DNA of 64,000 bases from Phyto melanocephala (GCA_941918925.1 OW799237.1:14241201-14305200), one strand, 5' to 3'. Counted from the stretch's first letter, positions 10,190 through 22,303 are shown. Notes: generated by a model from the letters alone, not told the origin. Translations and numbers: made by a program.

Positions 10190-12664
10190 TCTATATATAT
10201 AAAAGAGTAACGTGACTGACTGACTGACTGACTGATTCATCATCGCACAGCCCAAACGCAAAGAGCTAGAGTCATGAAATTTGGACAATCGGTTCCTCTT
10301 TCGATGTATAGCTCCACTAAGAAGGGATTTTTGGAAATTTGTACTTTAAGGGGGTAAAAAAGGGTAAAAACGGGTAAAATCGGTAATCTTATATCTGCTA
10401 AACTAAAACCGATACAAATAATATTGGAAAAGTATTGTAATTTGCACAAAAAATAAGCTGACAGGTGTCTGGCCTTTTTTGGAATTTTCAAACCCTAAGG
10501 GGAAAAAACGGGTAAAAACTAAATTTTGGTACTTTGTTGGTACCCTATGTAACTACCAAACGCATAAAGCTAGGAAAAAAATTTAAACTGTTTTAAGTAA
10601 TCCGCGAAAAAATATTAATAGGTATTCGGCACTTTTTTCAAATTCATATGTATAAGGGGTAAAAATTGTCCCTTTTTTGGTACTTTTTTTAAAATAAACT
10701 TTTCTTATATTATTCAATGGGACAAAATTTGACAATTATTATTTCCTAATAGAATATGGACAACTATTTAGGCGAAATTTTTGGAAACTTTTCTGGGGAC
10801 AAAAAAGGTACCAAAATGGGGAAAATTCCGGAATATGTATGTAATTCCTAATTAGACTGCCAATTTTCACAAAATTTTTAATTGGGATTTCACTAGACAT
10901 AAAAAATTATGTAATTTAGTAAAAATTGAAACACATTCATGACAGCGTAGAAAAGGGAAAAATCGGGAAGAGTTTGGTACTTTTTAGAACATAATTACTT
11001 TTTTGCAAAAAAGAGTAGATTTTGTGGTACTTTTGGTATTTTCTACGTTTATGAAGGTAGGATTGTACAATCAAGGACTATTGATTCCAGGTGAGAATAA
11101 AAATGTTATGGGCGACCAAAAAGGTACTTTTTTGAATTTTGATGGTACTTTTTGTATTTTCAACGTTTATAAAGATAGGATTATACAATCAAGGACTATT
11201 TATTCTAGGTGAGACTAAAAATGTTATTGGCGACCAAAAAGGTACTTTTTTGAATTTTGATGGTACTTTTTGTATTTTCTACGTTTATGATGGTAGGATC
11301 TTACAATCAAGGACTATTGATTCCAGGTGAGAATAAAAATGTTATGGGCGACCAAAAAGGTACTTTTTTGAATTTTGATGGTACTTTTTGTATTTTCTAC
11401 GTTTATGAAGGTAGGATTGTACAATCAAGGACTATTGATTCCAGGTGAGACTAAAAATGTTATTGGCGACCAAAAAGGTACTTTTTTGAATTTTGATGGT
11501 ACTTTTTGTATTTTCTACGTTTATGATGGTAGGATCTTACAATCAAGGACTATTGATTTCAGGTGAGACCAAAAATGTTATGGGCGACCAAAAAGGTACT
11601 TTTTGTGAATTTTTATGGTACTTTTTGTATTTTCAACGTTTATAAAGATAGGATTATACAATCAAGGACTATTTATTCTAGGTGAGACCAAAAATGTTAT
11701 GGGCGACGAAAAAGGTACTTTTTTGAATTTGTATGGTACTTTTTGTATTTTCTCCGTTTATGAAGGTAGGATTGTACAATCAAGGACTGTTGATTCTAGG
11801 TGAGACCAAAAATGTTATGGGCGACGAAAAAGGTACTTTTTTGAATTTTTATGGTACATTTTGTATTTTCAACGTTTGCGAAGCTAGAATTTTAAAATTA
11901 GTGGCTATTGATACAAGGTGAGACTAAAAATGTTATGGGCGACCAAAAAGGTACTTTTTTGAATTTGTATGGTACTTTTTGTATGTTCTACGTTTATGAA
12001 GGTAGGATTATACAATCAAGGACTATTGATTCTAGGTGAGACAAAAAATATTATGGGCGAGGAAAAAGGTACTTTTTTGAATTTTTATGGTACTTTTTGT
12101 ATTTTCTACGTTTATGAAGGTAGGATCTTACAATCAAGGACTTTTGATTCCAGGTGAAACTGAAAATGTTATGGGCGACCACAAAGGTACTTTTGTGAAT
12201 TTTTATGGTACTTTTTGTATTTTTAACGTTTGCGAAGCGTCTATGTAAACATAGATTCTTAAAATTATTGTTTTTTGATCCGAGGTCTAAATCCTAATAT
12301 TATGGACGACCAAAATTACTTTTTTTCTTTTTATATATTTTGTATACATAGAATTTTGAATGTAGGTAATAATAAACCAAGTAGAAGTTTTAGTGAAGGA
12401 AAAAATGTTACTTTTATTATTTTTAGGGTAATTTTTGCCAATTGTGAATCTTAATTTTTAAAACTCAGTAGCTTTGATCTTGCTTTTAGTTAGGAAATAT
12501 ATGCCCGATATATCCTTACTCTACTTTTTATATTTCTAAGTAAATTGAATCAGAGATAAAAATTTTCATAAATTGAACCAAAAATATTTAATAATTATAA
12601 ATAGAACTTGAGTATTCAATAAATAGTAAGAACTGCGCTAACGAAGTAGCGGGTGAAATGCTAG
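10190..12664 (+). mobile_element. Non-autonomous Helitron with central tandem array
   Basis: The element starts TCTATATATATAAAAG and ends CTAG, lying between an A (10189) and a T (12665), as expected for Helitron insertion into AT. About 10 bases before the CTAG end is a small hairpin with CGCTA/TAGCG arms (12635-12651). The 5' region has (GACT)n and the phrase 'tcatcatcgcacagcccaaacg', repeated in the copy at 30710-32499. No Rep/helicase coding region is present, so it needs an outside partner. The interior holds about ten copies of a 118-bp unit (11015-12240). Confidence 0.75.
11015..12240. repeat. 118-bp minisatellite, about 10 copies
   Basis: The landmark 'ggtactttttgtattttc' recurs at about 11142, 11260, 11378, 11496, 11614, 11736, 11854, 11972, 12090 and 12208, with a diverged first copy near 11022. 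One unit contains two 'ggtactttttt' half-motifs. Because 118 is not a multiple of three, the repeated ~63-aa ORFs move to a new frame in each unit and are not a protein. Unit variants (gagaataaaaatgttatggg versus gagactaaaaatgttattgg) alternate in the first part, suggesting a dimeric higher-order unit. Confidence 0.92.
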
Positions 12665-12674
12665 TGTAGTATAA

Positions 12675-12930
12675 GGAGATATTAATGGGTGGTGCCACAC
12701 TCATTTAAAATTAAAAAAAATAGTTCGTAAGAACCATTCTGGAGTTTTTTAATGTAAAAAAAAATTAAACAAATCAAATTAAAAAAGTGGGCGTGGTTAA
12801 TTTTTTTCATAAAAACCTTAGTTAGATTTTTACAAAAATTTCAAAAGCTTTAGCGAAATTGGTGCAGCTGTTCTTAGGTGATGCCATTACCAACGAACAA
12901 CCTTTGATTTTTATTTATATACGAGTGGAT
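12675..12930. repeat. Dispersed repeat related to 7920-8260
   Basis: It shares 'cgtaagaacc' and 'gccacactcat'-like phrases with the tandem unit near 8100-8190, and a 'gcgaaattggtgcagctgttct' phrase of the same kind. Non-coding and incomplete. Confidence 0.35.
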
Positions 12931-13768
12931 TAAAAGATAGGAAAAGGGAAATCCCATTATTTTAAATTTTCCATTAAGTTGCTTTTAATAGGAAATTAAA
13001 AAAAAATCCTTTTCAATCGAAAATTTAAAAATCTCCTTTTATTTTTATTTTTCTAAAAATCTGTGTTATTAGGAATTAAAAAAAAGGAAAATTAAAATCC
13101 CTTAATATGGAGATTTATAAAAAATCCTATTCCATATAGTTTTCCTTTTAAAGGGAATTTTGCTAAAATGTTATTTAATTTTATATTTTTTATTATTTCC
13201 TCTAAAGAAGGTTTGTGTTATTTCTTTCTATAGAGAATTTTAGGGAAAAAAATTCTTTCTTTTGAAATTATTCAAAACAAGTCCATGTCTAAAAAACGTT
13301 TTTTTTTCGATTACGATTATACAGCGAATTTTTAATAAATTCGCATTTACTAGCAAGCTTTGGAAAAATTGTTTATTTTAGGGAATTTTTAAATAAATTA
13401 TTGATTTTTTAAAATATTCAAAAATATCCTGTTTTAAAATTTTTTTATAAAAATCTCTGTTTTTAAAAAATATTCGGTATTTTTTATTTGAAGGAAAATT
13501 TCGAAAAAAATCGATTTTAAAACAAATTTTTTATGAAATTAACAATAAATTCCTTTTTTTAAAGATGGTTTGACACAATTTAAAAAGATAATTGTTAAAA
13601 TTATTTTAATTTTAAATTATTTAAAGAAATTTGTTTGAAACCTTCCTATTTAGGGGACACTTTTTAAAAATTTCTTATTTAAGGGAAATTTTAAAATAAA
13701 TTTTATATTTTTGAATTTGCTTAATTTAATAGAAAAGTTTGTATTTGTAGAATATTTTTGATTAATAC
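12931..13768. other. AT-rich stretch, no gene seen
   Basis: Rich in short 'aaattttaaa' and 'gggaatttt' words, which give weak self-complementarity. No coding or RNA gene was recognised. Confidence 0.4.
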
Positions 13769-13930
13769 AGTCAAATTCCGATAATTCGTAATCGCAAGGG
13801 ACCGGCCATTTCTTTCGAATTATAGGGGTTTTCGATTTAGCGGGGTTTCGATTTCACGGGGTTAAAATAAAAGAATAAATAATTAACGGGGTTTTTCAAT
13901 TTATTTACGAAAACTATAAAAAGAAACATA
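13769..13930 (+). mobile_element. Possible pogo/Tigger-like terminal fragment
   Basis: A TA dinucleotide is followed by CAGTCAAATTCCGATAATTC and then by 'gggaccggcc', 'cgatttagcgggg' and 'cgatttcacgggg' phrases. TA plus CAGT...CCGATAATTCG-type ends occur in the pogo/Tigger group of Tc1/mariner elements. No matching opposite end and no transposase were found, so this is at most a fragment. Confidence 0.4.
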
Positions 13931-13979
13931 AAAAACAATTGTTAAAAATAAAATACAAAATAAATAAAATAAATATATA

Positions 13980-14020
13980 TAAAACAAGTAACAGTGCTAT
14001 ATTCGGCAGTGCCGAATCAA
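13980..14020 (-). repeat. INE-1-like terminal hairpin fragment
   Basis: It begins aaacaagtaacagtgctat and includes the hairpin ATTCGGC..GTGCCGAAT, the same end as the full copies at 22304 and 47308. The rest of the element is missing; LINE sequence follows from about 14090. Confidence 0.65.
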
Positions 14021-14114
14021 AAAAAGTACGATCGTAACAACTTTTCCATCACTGACTTGGAGCCAAGCAAAGAACTTAGCAAATATTCAAGTAAAGTGGA
14101 GATAATTTGTTGAA

Positions 14115-14800
14115 CATCTGGAGATAATATGGATACCAAGACATCACGGGCTGATCGGAAATGAGAAAGCCGACAAACTAACCAAAATGGGAGCTCTTCT
14201 GAGTGCTATAACTTTGGAGAACGGTAAACCCCTTAAACGATTCAAGGATGAACTTAAATGTTGGGCGACGGAGGAACATGCCAGAAAGTGGCAAGGCACT
14301 GATGTCAGTAAAGTGACAAAAATACTATGGGGTAAACAAAATCTTGGGAAATCAAAGGAAATTCTGAGATTAAGTAGACCAACACTTAGGAGACTAACCA
14401 GTGTGATCACAGGTCATACGGAGTTGAGAACCCATCTAGCTCGCATGAAATTGTCTGAGGAAACGAGCATGCGAGAAAGAGGAAGAGACTTTGATACACT
14501 ATCTCTGTTATTGTCCTGCATTTGGGTATATTAGACGCGAGAATTTTACAGTGGATACTATGCCAAATTTGGAATACCTGGGAAACTCGAACTGGAAATC
14601 CATAAGGAATTACATTAAGGGGACTGAGTTCTTGGGCTAGTCCAATATTTATTGGAAATTTTGATGATGGTTTTTGCTTGGGAATTCCGTTTCCCACATG
14701 GAGCGCACAACACGCCAACTGGGCATAAGTGTATACCTGTCATAGGTTTGGGCTTTTAATGCCCCTCCTTTTCAACCTAACCTAACCTAACCTACTTTCG
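14115..14800 (+). pseudogene. RNase H-bearing LINE, 3' end
   Basis: The translated stretch from about 14130 reads WIPRHHGLIGNEKADKLTKM, matching the last RNase H motif of LINE elements (H-x-G-x-x-GNE-x-AD). A basic region of about 100 residues follows to the stop near 14534 (LTSVITGHTELRTHLARMKL), the usual tether before the terminal zinc-knuckle; the expected Cys cluster is degraded. The 3' UTR ends with 'gggcttttaatgcccctcc' and a tail of (AACCT)n at 14774-14793. The first RNase H motifs and all reverse transcriptase are missing. A second 3' end of the same family is at 23480-23550 (-). Confidence 0.8.
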
Positions 14801-16083
14801 TAATATCTTAAAAAAATTATTTTTATTCCTTATTTAAAATAAATGTAATGAACCAATATAAAAAGCATTTAGGAAACTCTGATTTAGTTAAACATAAACA
14901 GCTTGTTGTTTGAAGAACAGCAGGACACAAGTAAATTTTTCTAAACGTATTTGTTAGCTGTTTTCAAAAATCAATGACGCTAAACTGTTTAATGTGTGAA
15001 AAAGATATTTAATCAATTTCAACATTAAAATTTTGAGGTTAGAGGTTGATTCATTTTTTTTTTTTTTTTTGTTAGAAATTTTTACCCATTCAAAATTATT
15101 CCCCAAAAATTATCTACTGTTCCTTTTTATAAAATCATTTTAATCATTTTTGTTTTCTTGAACATTTTTTATTGCTAGTTTATCCATAAGCAAGAGTATA
15201 ATTTTTGTTTAAACTAAAATAACTGTAAAACATACAAAGTGTTAACAAAATATTTATACGAAAACAAAGTTGTATATGAGCGTCAGTGGATGTGAGAAAA
15301 CGAAATGAAAATCAAAAAAAAATATATAATTACTATTTGTTAACAACTAAACAGAGTGGTAAATGTTTAAATAACTACTAAACTAAAGAAATGAAAGACA
15401 ATACAAGAGCAAAAAAAAAGTGAGATCCAAATGAAAATAAGTACCGAAACAAGTATAAACTCTTGAAATAAGAAACAACTCATAAAAAGTGAATCTTCTT
15501 AAGGATAAAATACAAGTAGGACTAATATAATTGATTAAGCCGAATCTCATGTACACGTTTTTAAGCAGGTAATTTTTCCTAAAAACGAGCGGTATGGTAT
15601 AAATACAAATCTTACTCTAGTAGGAAAAAAAAGTCAAGTTAAATTAAAGAAAAATCAATCTTTTAGTACTTTTTGTAAAAACAACATTTATTAAAAATTT
15701 AAGAGCTGCAAACAGAGGTTAAAACTTAAAACCCTTAATTAGCTTATTTACAAAACAATACAAGTTGCAAGATTTCAATTAGATTTTGTGGAACATGATA
15801 TATGTAATGAAATTCGCTTCGTTCTAAATAAAAAAAAAGGCAAAAGTATATCGTCGACTTAATATGCAAGCCTGATAACTCCACTTTTTAAAAAAATTGG
15901 GATTTATATGCCGTGTGGTAGCGAAAGATACCCCTCGTTGACCAGCATGTAGTTGTTCTTTAATTTAAGTTTTAAAGTGTGTTAAAAGGTTTGATAAGAA
16001 GAACTGCTAAATCCTCTCACAGAAAAATTTTTGTAAGAAAAACAAACAGTACATTATAAGATTTTTATTTTTGAACATTGTAG
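14801..16083. other. Intergenic, no gene seen
   Basis: A/T-rich. 'ggtatggtataaatacaaatc' near 15590-15610 resembles a TATA box, but no coding region follows that I can support. Confidence 0.35.
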
Positions 16084-17014
16084 TAAAGGATGATTTTTTA
16101 GCTATTATCTTATTGGCAACACTGCTTTAAACAGCTGACGCACGTTTCGTGTTTTGTTTCACTGTCAAACATCTTCAGTTTGGTCTTTAATTTAACCATG
16201 AATCATCTTAAAAATGAACAACGCTTGCAAATGTTTAAATTTTATTATCAAAATGCGTGCTCTGTTAAGAAAGTTCATCGCGCGCTTCTTATCGAAAAAT
16301 TGTGTTCAACGACGAAGCTCATTTTTGTGGCTCAATGGGTACGTTAATAAGCAGAATTGTCGATTTTGGAGTGAAGATCAGCCAGAAGCTTTGCAAGAAC
16401 TACCAATGCATCCAGAAAAAGTCACAGTTTGGTGCGGTTTATGGGCTGGTGGCATCATTGGACCGTATTTCTTCAAAGATGATGCGAATCGTAACGTAAC
16501 TGTGAATGGTGTGCGCTACCGTAAGATGATATCCAACTTTTTTTTTGCCCTAATGCAAGAGCTTGACTTGCATGATATGTGGTTTCAACAAGACAGTGCC
16601 ACATGCCACATGCCACACAGCACGCTTAACAATGGACTTATTGAGAGACGAGTTCGGTGAACATATTATTTCACGTTCGGGACCGGTCAATTGGCCGCCT
16701 AGATCGTGCGATTTAACACCTTTAGACTATTTTTTGTGGAGCTATGTTAAAGCTCATGTCTATACACACATGCCCGCTTCAATTGACGCATTGGAAGACA
16801 ACATTGGAACAATGTTGGAAAGAGTATGCCAAAATTGTACTAAGCGGATGGACCATTTGAGGCGCAGTCACGGTCAACATTAGCATGAAATAATCTTTAA
16901 ATATTAAATTATATGAACCGTACTATCGATTCAAATAAAGGTTTCAAGCATTTTGCTGAATTTTATGTATTTTTTTTTTAAACTTTCCTATAGCTCTTAA
17001 AAAATCACGCTTTA
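16084..17014 (+). mobile_element. Mariner-type element, DD41D (rosa-like), internally deleted
   Basis: Terminal inverted repeats: left TAAAGGATGATTTTTTAGC from 16084, right the reverse complement of TAAAGCGTGATTTTTTAAGA ending at 17014, with TA at both outer edges as in Tc1/mariner target duplications. It contains the broken transposase at 16198-16883. At about 930 bp it is shorter than a full element (about 1.3 kb), the shortfall being an internal deletion in the N-terminal half of the gene. Confidence 0.8.
16198..16883 (+). pseudogene. DD41D mariner-type transposase, broken
   Basis: The gene starts MNHLKNEQRLQMFKFYYQNA at 16198, a typical N-terminal helix-turn-helix start. At about 16285 it jumps from VHRA straight to YRKIVFNDEAHF, the block with the first catalytic Asp, so roughly half of the N-terminal DNA-binding region is deleted. 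A 2-bp insertion after HF shifts the frame into GYVNKQNCRFW. The second Asp is in WFQQDSATCH (codon at 16592) and the third in TPLDYFLW (codon at 16725). A 7-bp duplication ('gccacat') between them shifts the frame; removing it gives 41 intervening residues, the DD41D spacing described for rosa elements. The C-terminus ends DHLRRSHGQH. Non-functional. Confidence 0.85.
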
Positions 17015-18547
17015 GAAGAATACCATAAAATAAACCAAATATATTTTTGGTTTTCATCTCAAGCTACAAATATGACATATAAGAAGTTTTTTGTCTCTCC
17101 TGTAAAATTTGCTAAAAGGGAGTTGGCAGGTTTGCATATTAAGCATAAAAACCCTATACGCTCCATAAATTTAGGTTTAAGTAATTTAAAGAAAAAGGTG
17201 TTTGTATTTTTATAAAAGCTACAGAAACAGCAGTTTTCTTTTACTGATCAAAATTGTTATTACACCTTAATGTGTTTGCCAATGATTATATTAAAATAAG
17301 TACACCTCTGATCTAATGAAATTTTATCCGTATTTTCCCTCACTTTTTTTTACCACTTATTACAATTGACCTTTACTATAATCTACTTTGATCATTCTAC
17401 GCGAACTTTTGAGAGGTCTTACGACTTGCATTTTAGTCCAAACTAGCCCTTAATAACAATGGTTTACGTTGATTCTAATACAGGCTTTCTTGAACTTCAT
17501 ATTATTTTTTTGTTCCTTAATGAAAATATTAAATTTTATTTGTAATAATAAAAATACACTAAAAAAGTAAGTTTTTACCGACACCAGCCGAGTGGAATGC
17601 ATTTTCGAAACCAGCTTCGGTTTTACTCAACAATATTTTAGTATTGATGGTAAATATCATATGGTTAAATGATGATGACCCACAAGTTATTGATAAATAT
17701 TACTCGATTATAAAATGACTATTGTATTTATATTTCCTACCATAGTTGAGTCAGAACAAAATTTACTACTAAAGTCTGTTTTTTTTTACTCTTTCTTTTT
17801 TTATTAATTTTTGTTCTTAATTTTTCTTCAAACTTTAGTTTAATGGCACTTTAAAACATATTTGTTTATGTGTGGTCCGTTATCAATAGTATGTTGGTAT
17901 TGTCCAGACAGTGTGATGATTTTAGTGTTTTAACAAATGGTATTACATATAAAATATTTAGCTAAATTTATAATTTTTAAATAAAAAGTTTTGGCATTAG
18001 TGTGGTATCCTAGAACGTTTCATTATATTCTAAAAAGGACATAAAAGTCTTATGCTAACTAAAGTAAGAAACAAAAATGTTTAATTGGAACTTTAGTATT
18101 TAAATACGTTGTGAAAACCGCATCCATTGATCATGATTCTATATCTTGTATTGCTAAGAATTCAATCGTTAGATATCATAACATCATAACATTTTTATTT
18201 ACATTATTATTCAACAGCCATATCAATATACTTATGCAGCTTCCTATTACATACATACATATTTGTTGTTTTTGTTTTGATTTGTTATTTAAATTTCATT
18301 AAAGTAACTTTGTTTTTGATTGAAACCCCGTAGACATGATGCGTTATTTTTATAAACAAAACATATGTATGCATGTATGTATGTACTCTCTCTTTTAAAC
18401 AGTACTTTTAATGTCTCTTGCTATTTCTCTGGGGAAGTAAATACAAAACAACAACTATAATTGTTTATGTATTACACACACAAACATGAATGTTATTGTT
18501 TTTTAGCAAATATCTTCTTCAGCTGAAACAACAATAATTTGAGTATG
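17015..18547. other. Intergenic, no gene seen
   Basis: The phrase 'gagtggaatgcattttcgaaaccagct' near 17590-17616 recurs at about 46350-46376 in the second hAT element, so a short dispersed repeat is present. Nothing else was recognised. Confidence 0.4.
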
Positions 18548-19883
18548 GTTCGTATCACTGTTGCCAACTTTTTCCCATAGAATATCGCTAAAATAAGTAG
18601 AAAAATAGCTAGAAAATAGCTAAAAATAAAAAATTATCAAAATTTTAGCGATAAATCGCTAATTATTTATTTTTTTTTTGCAAATTCTGGCATAAATTAA
18701 AAAAAAATAGCCAAATGTTTGTCCATTTTTTTTATTGCGCGGAAAATTTAGTGTTTTATCGCTAAGTTTTTCTTATTTAATGACAGAAGGAAAAAAAAAA
18801 GTATAGTAATTCACTAAAAGTCTTGAGCCAATACTCTATATTCTCGCTTCCACATGTAATATTATAATCTAGTTTCTTTAGTGGTGATTTATATATATCG
18901 TAATTGAAGCTGTCGCATCGGCCACTTCAGCCAAGCTTAGAAATGTTAACACAATTTGTTGTTTTTCAGTACTGAAAATAATTATTAAAATACCAATATC
19001 AAAAAGAATGTTTATTTTAAGTTTATGTACCACTTGATGACACCAACGTCTATTGATTTATTTCCTAATACACTATCTGCCTTATTCATAAAAGTTATTA
19101 AAGGTTTATAAAAGGTTTATTAAACTGATTTTCAATGAAAATTTGAGTAATAAACCTCTTATAAAGCTCTTTAAGTTTTTATGAATTAGACCGTATATCT
19201 TAAACCTGATACATCGTTTCTAACTTCCATTAAGAGATGGGTCACTAAAACATTTTTATTTATCGCTAAGCATTTGGTTCTATGAATACGGTTTTCAATC
19301 GTTCCATCGAAATCTTTTTTACATAAATCACTCAGGTGATCAATTAAATTAATTGACGTATGTTGAGATATAAATGAAGCCTTCTTTTAATTTAATTTTT
19401 TTCCAATATAAACCTTTCACCGATGCAGATGACTTGTGTTTGTACAATTTTGCAGACAAGGAGCACCTGCATCAATATCCTTTTGTATTGTTTTTTTTTT
19501 TGCAATATTTCTAATTTCTTTCAAGCAATTTTTAAATAGTTTTTTTTTTGTATAATTCACAAACTCAGAACTCAAATTTTTCGAGCTATAAATTTTGCAA
19601 GATAAAATTGATTTTTGAATTTTAATGTACGTGGTTTTTGCCTTTCAGATGCCATAATCTGTATTAAAAAGTTTATTGAAAATAGCATTCGCCTTACAAA
19701 TGAATTGGTAGCTACTCTTTAAGAATGTATACAACAAATGTATTTAAAACACGTTAAAAACTAACATCGCAAAAATCGCTAGATTTCCCGCTAATAGCTA
19801 AATCATATTTTTTCCCGCAAAAAATGTTTAAAAATCGCTAGATTTGACGAGAAAATAGCTGAAATGGCAACAGTGGTTCGCAT
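18548..19883. mobile_element. hAT-type non-autonomous element with 8-bp target duplication
   Basis: The element spans 18556-19875, with ends CACTGTTGCCA / TGGCAACAGTG. It is flanked by gttcgtat (18548-18555) and gttcgcat (19876-19883), an 8-bp target duplication with one mismatch, diagnostic of hAT. Subterminal motifs 'atcgcta' and 'aatagcta' are repeated several times near both ends, as expected for transposase binding sites. The interior has no transposase. The same subterminal motifs occur in 45906-47266, so the two are one family. Confidence 0.8.
19081..19193. mobile_element. Palindromic MITE nested in hAT element
   Basis: Arms 'ttattcataaaagttattaa' and the reverse complement of 'ttaagtttttatgaattaga' form an imperfect foldback of about 40 bp per arm. 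It is related to 6785-6898 ('attcataaaa' start and 'aaaggtttatta' phrases). Confidence 0.55.
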
Positions 19884-22303
19884 GCTAATGCGAAGTCATA
19901 ATATTTTACGCATTTTAAAAGAAGTTTTCATTTTAAAATATTTATCATAAGTGTTATTTTAGAAATTTCTATTAATAGGTATAAAATTGATTTTAAAAAT
20001 ATACATAGCTTAATTTGTATAACAGACTGCATTTAAAAACTAAAGACATTTTAAGTGGATTTATTTATTTCGATTTAATATTTTTCCCTTGAGTATGCTT
20101 TGCACAGAAATGCTAAATCGCCTAAGGACCAAAATTCAAACATATACTTGATTAGGTCTTAAGTAAATACTTGTTATATTTTTTTTTATGTAAAACAAAT
20201 AACGCCCCTTTCCTACTTACTTTCCTACCTTTCTCGCTTAGATTGGAGATCAAGTAAAACTAAAAACATAATATTGATTAAGAACGTAATGCTGAAGTAA
20301 AATTAGTACTTAAAATGGGGCTTAATGGTAAGTTATATTAATTCCTACGATACTTCTAAAGTCAGAATAAAATTAAATCTTATAAAAGAGACTTGTAGGG
20401 ACCTTTTGTTATGTTTTCAATTATAGTTTGACTTGTCTTTTATATGCTAATTTATTAAGAAACATAAAATCTATGAATATTTTAAGGCAATGAGTGACAT
20501 GCGTTTTGGTCTATAGTTATTTTAGGCCAATTTTATATGCTAATAGATATTAAGTAAATTACAAATGTAATAACAAACTTAATTATACAATCGTCTCTAT
20601 CTAGCAGGGCATAAAAAAGTAAAGAAAGGAAAATGTAGTACAAGTTTCATTCATTCAACTTTCTTTTTTCTCGTGGCCAGAGTATTTGCTCAGTCATTTT
20701 AATTGGTTAATTACAGCATACAAAGAAAAAATTAACAGAAAATTAAAAAAAAAAACTTGTGAACTAAAGTGTGTTGAAGAAAAATAAAACTAAAAAAAGA
20801 AAAAAATTAAAATGAAACCAACTAAAGTTTAGTGGAACTTTAGAAGAAAAAACAAACTTTGTTTTCTTCTCAAGGACATCAAGGATGATGATGGCAATTG
20901 TTAGAAGAGGGTAGAATTCAAAAGAAAAAAAACACTACAATTTACTCGGTAAAGCAGAATAAAAGAAAAAGACTTGAATGAAAACAGCTGCTTGCAATGA
21001 AACTAATTGTTGAAAAAGTGAAGCAAAAAATTAAATAAATAAAGAAAAAGATGTAGAAGAACAAACATATGAATGAATTGGGTTGAAATAAAATACTTAA
21101 ATCAACTTGCAAGAAAAGGGGCACCTTTTCTTACATTTAACAAGTATAAGTATTTGCTTGCTCGTTTAATGGCTGCCACAAGAATAAGTTTTTCTAGCCA
21201 CTTTTAATGTTATTTTTGATGCTGCTGCAACAATTTGCCATAATAAACTTAACATGTTACATATGGTATACTCCACTTGATAATATCTTGTTATTTATAA
21301 TATAAAACAGCTGTTGTCGTCACACACACATGCATACATTCATATGTCGCAAGCACAAAAACAATAGCCATTATCATTTTTAGTGTGTTGTTATCATTTA
21401 CTTCTAAACCAAGTAGTTTTTAAGATATTATAACATAATAAAATTTAATATGGAATGTGAAGGTTATATGCTGACACATAAAGTTTTCAAATTATTTGTG
21501 TTATAAGGTTAAAGAATTTTTTGCATAAACTTTAAAAGAAGAATTTGGGAAATTAGTAGATTATTAATCAAATATTGTTGGTTGACAACTTTCAGGAAAT
21601 TTTAGTTTTGTTTAAAGGTAATGATATTTAATAGTTTTTTTTAAGTAAAATGGAAAGTATTATATTTAAATTTAATTAAGCAAAAGATGTATTTACAATT
21701 GTAATAAAAATTATTGTAAAATAGTAAAATGTTTACAGTTAAGAGGATTCTTATATTTTAGTAATACCTTGTCCTTAAATTTGTAAAACGAATTCATTTT
21801 AGTTTTAAAATAATTTTATATATGTTAAAAGGCGAATCGATTTCACTTTATACAACCGATTTATATTAAAAAAATATATAAAATTTATAATAAATTTGCT
21901 TCCAAAAGTGCACAAACTAGATTATATTAAAATCTGTTGCCACTAACCCATAAGTGTAAAGACAATATTTTTTTTGTTATGTCAAACAAACAGAAAGAGT
22001 GTAATAAAAACCTCCCGTTTTAAAGATGTTTGTTGTTCTATATTTAATTTTTAAATTTAGTTTTCACAATTTATTGGATTTACTTTTAAATTAAAGACGT
22101 TTTTCCTGAATAACATAAAACATTGTGGGGAACAGCAAAGCGGTTCGGGTTCAGCTAGTAATAAAAATAATGAGCTAAATAAGGACAACTTAGTCAGTAA
22201 TAAGTTAAAATAAAAATAATACAGATGGTAGAGGGAGTTAATAAACGGTACACACTAGACATGCTGCATATAATTGACATTTCACAAGAGATGAGAATAA
22301 ATT
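19884..22303. other. Intergenic; possible distal promoter/5' UTR near 20690
   Basis: No coding region. At 20690-20695 a TCAGTC initiator-like word is followed by an A-rich stretch with the look of a fly 5' UTR, but no TATA box, DPE or splice site decides the matter. The rest is A/T-rich with CA repeats around 21320. Confidence 0.3.

Noticed and set aside
11003..12157. A row of seven similar 62-69-codon ORFs that look like a gene family
   Set aside because: They are the same 118-bp non-coding repeat read in a frame that moves by one base per unit; no start or promoter signal, and the array lies in a Helitron.
11015..12240. Regular repeat array as possible CRISPR
   Set aside because: The units are 118 bp and join directly with no unique spacers, and this is eukaryotic DNA.
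14774..14793. Relic telomere repeat
   Set aside because: The same repeat ends another copy of the same LINE at 23480, so it is the element's tail.
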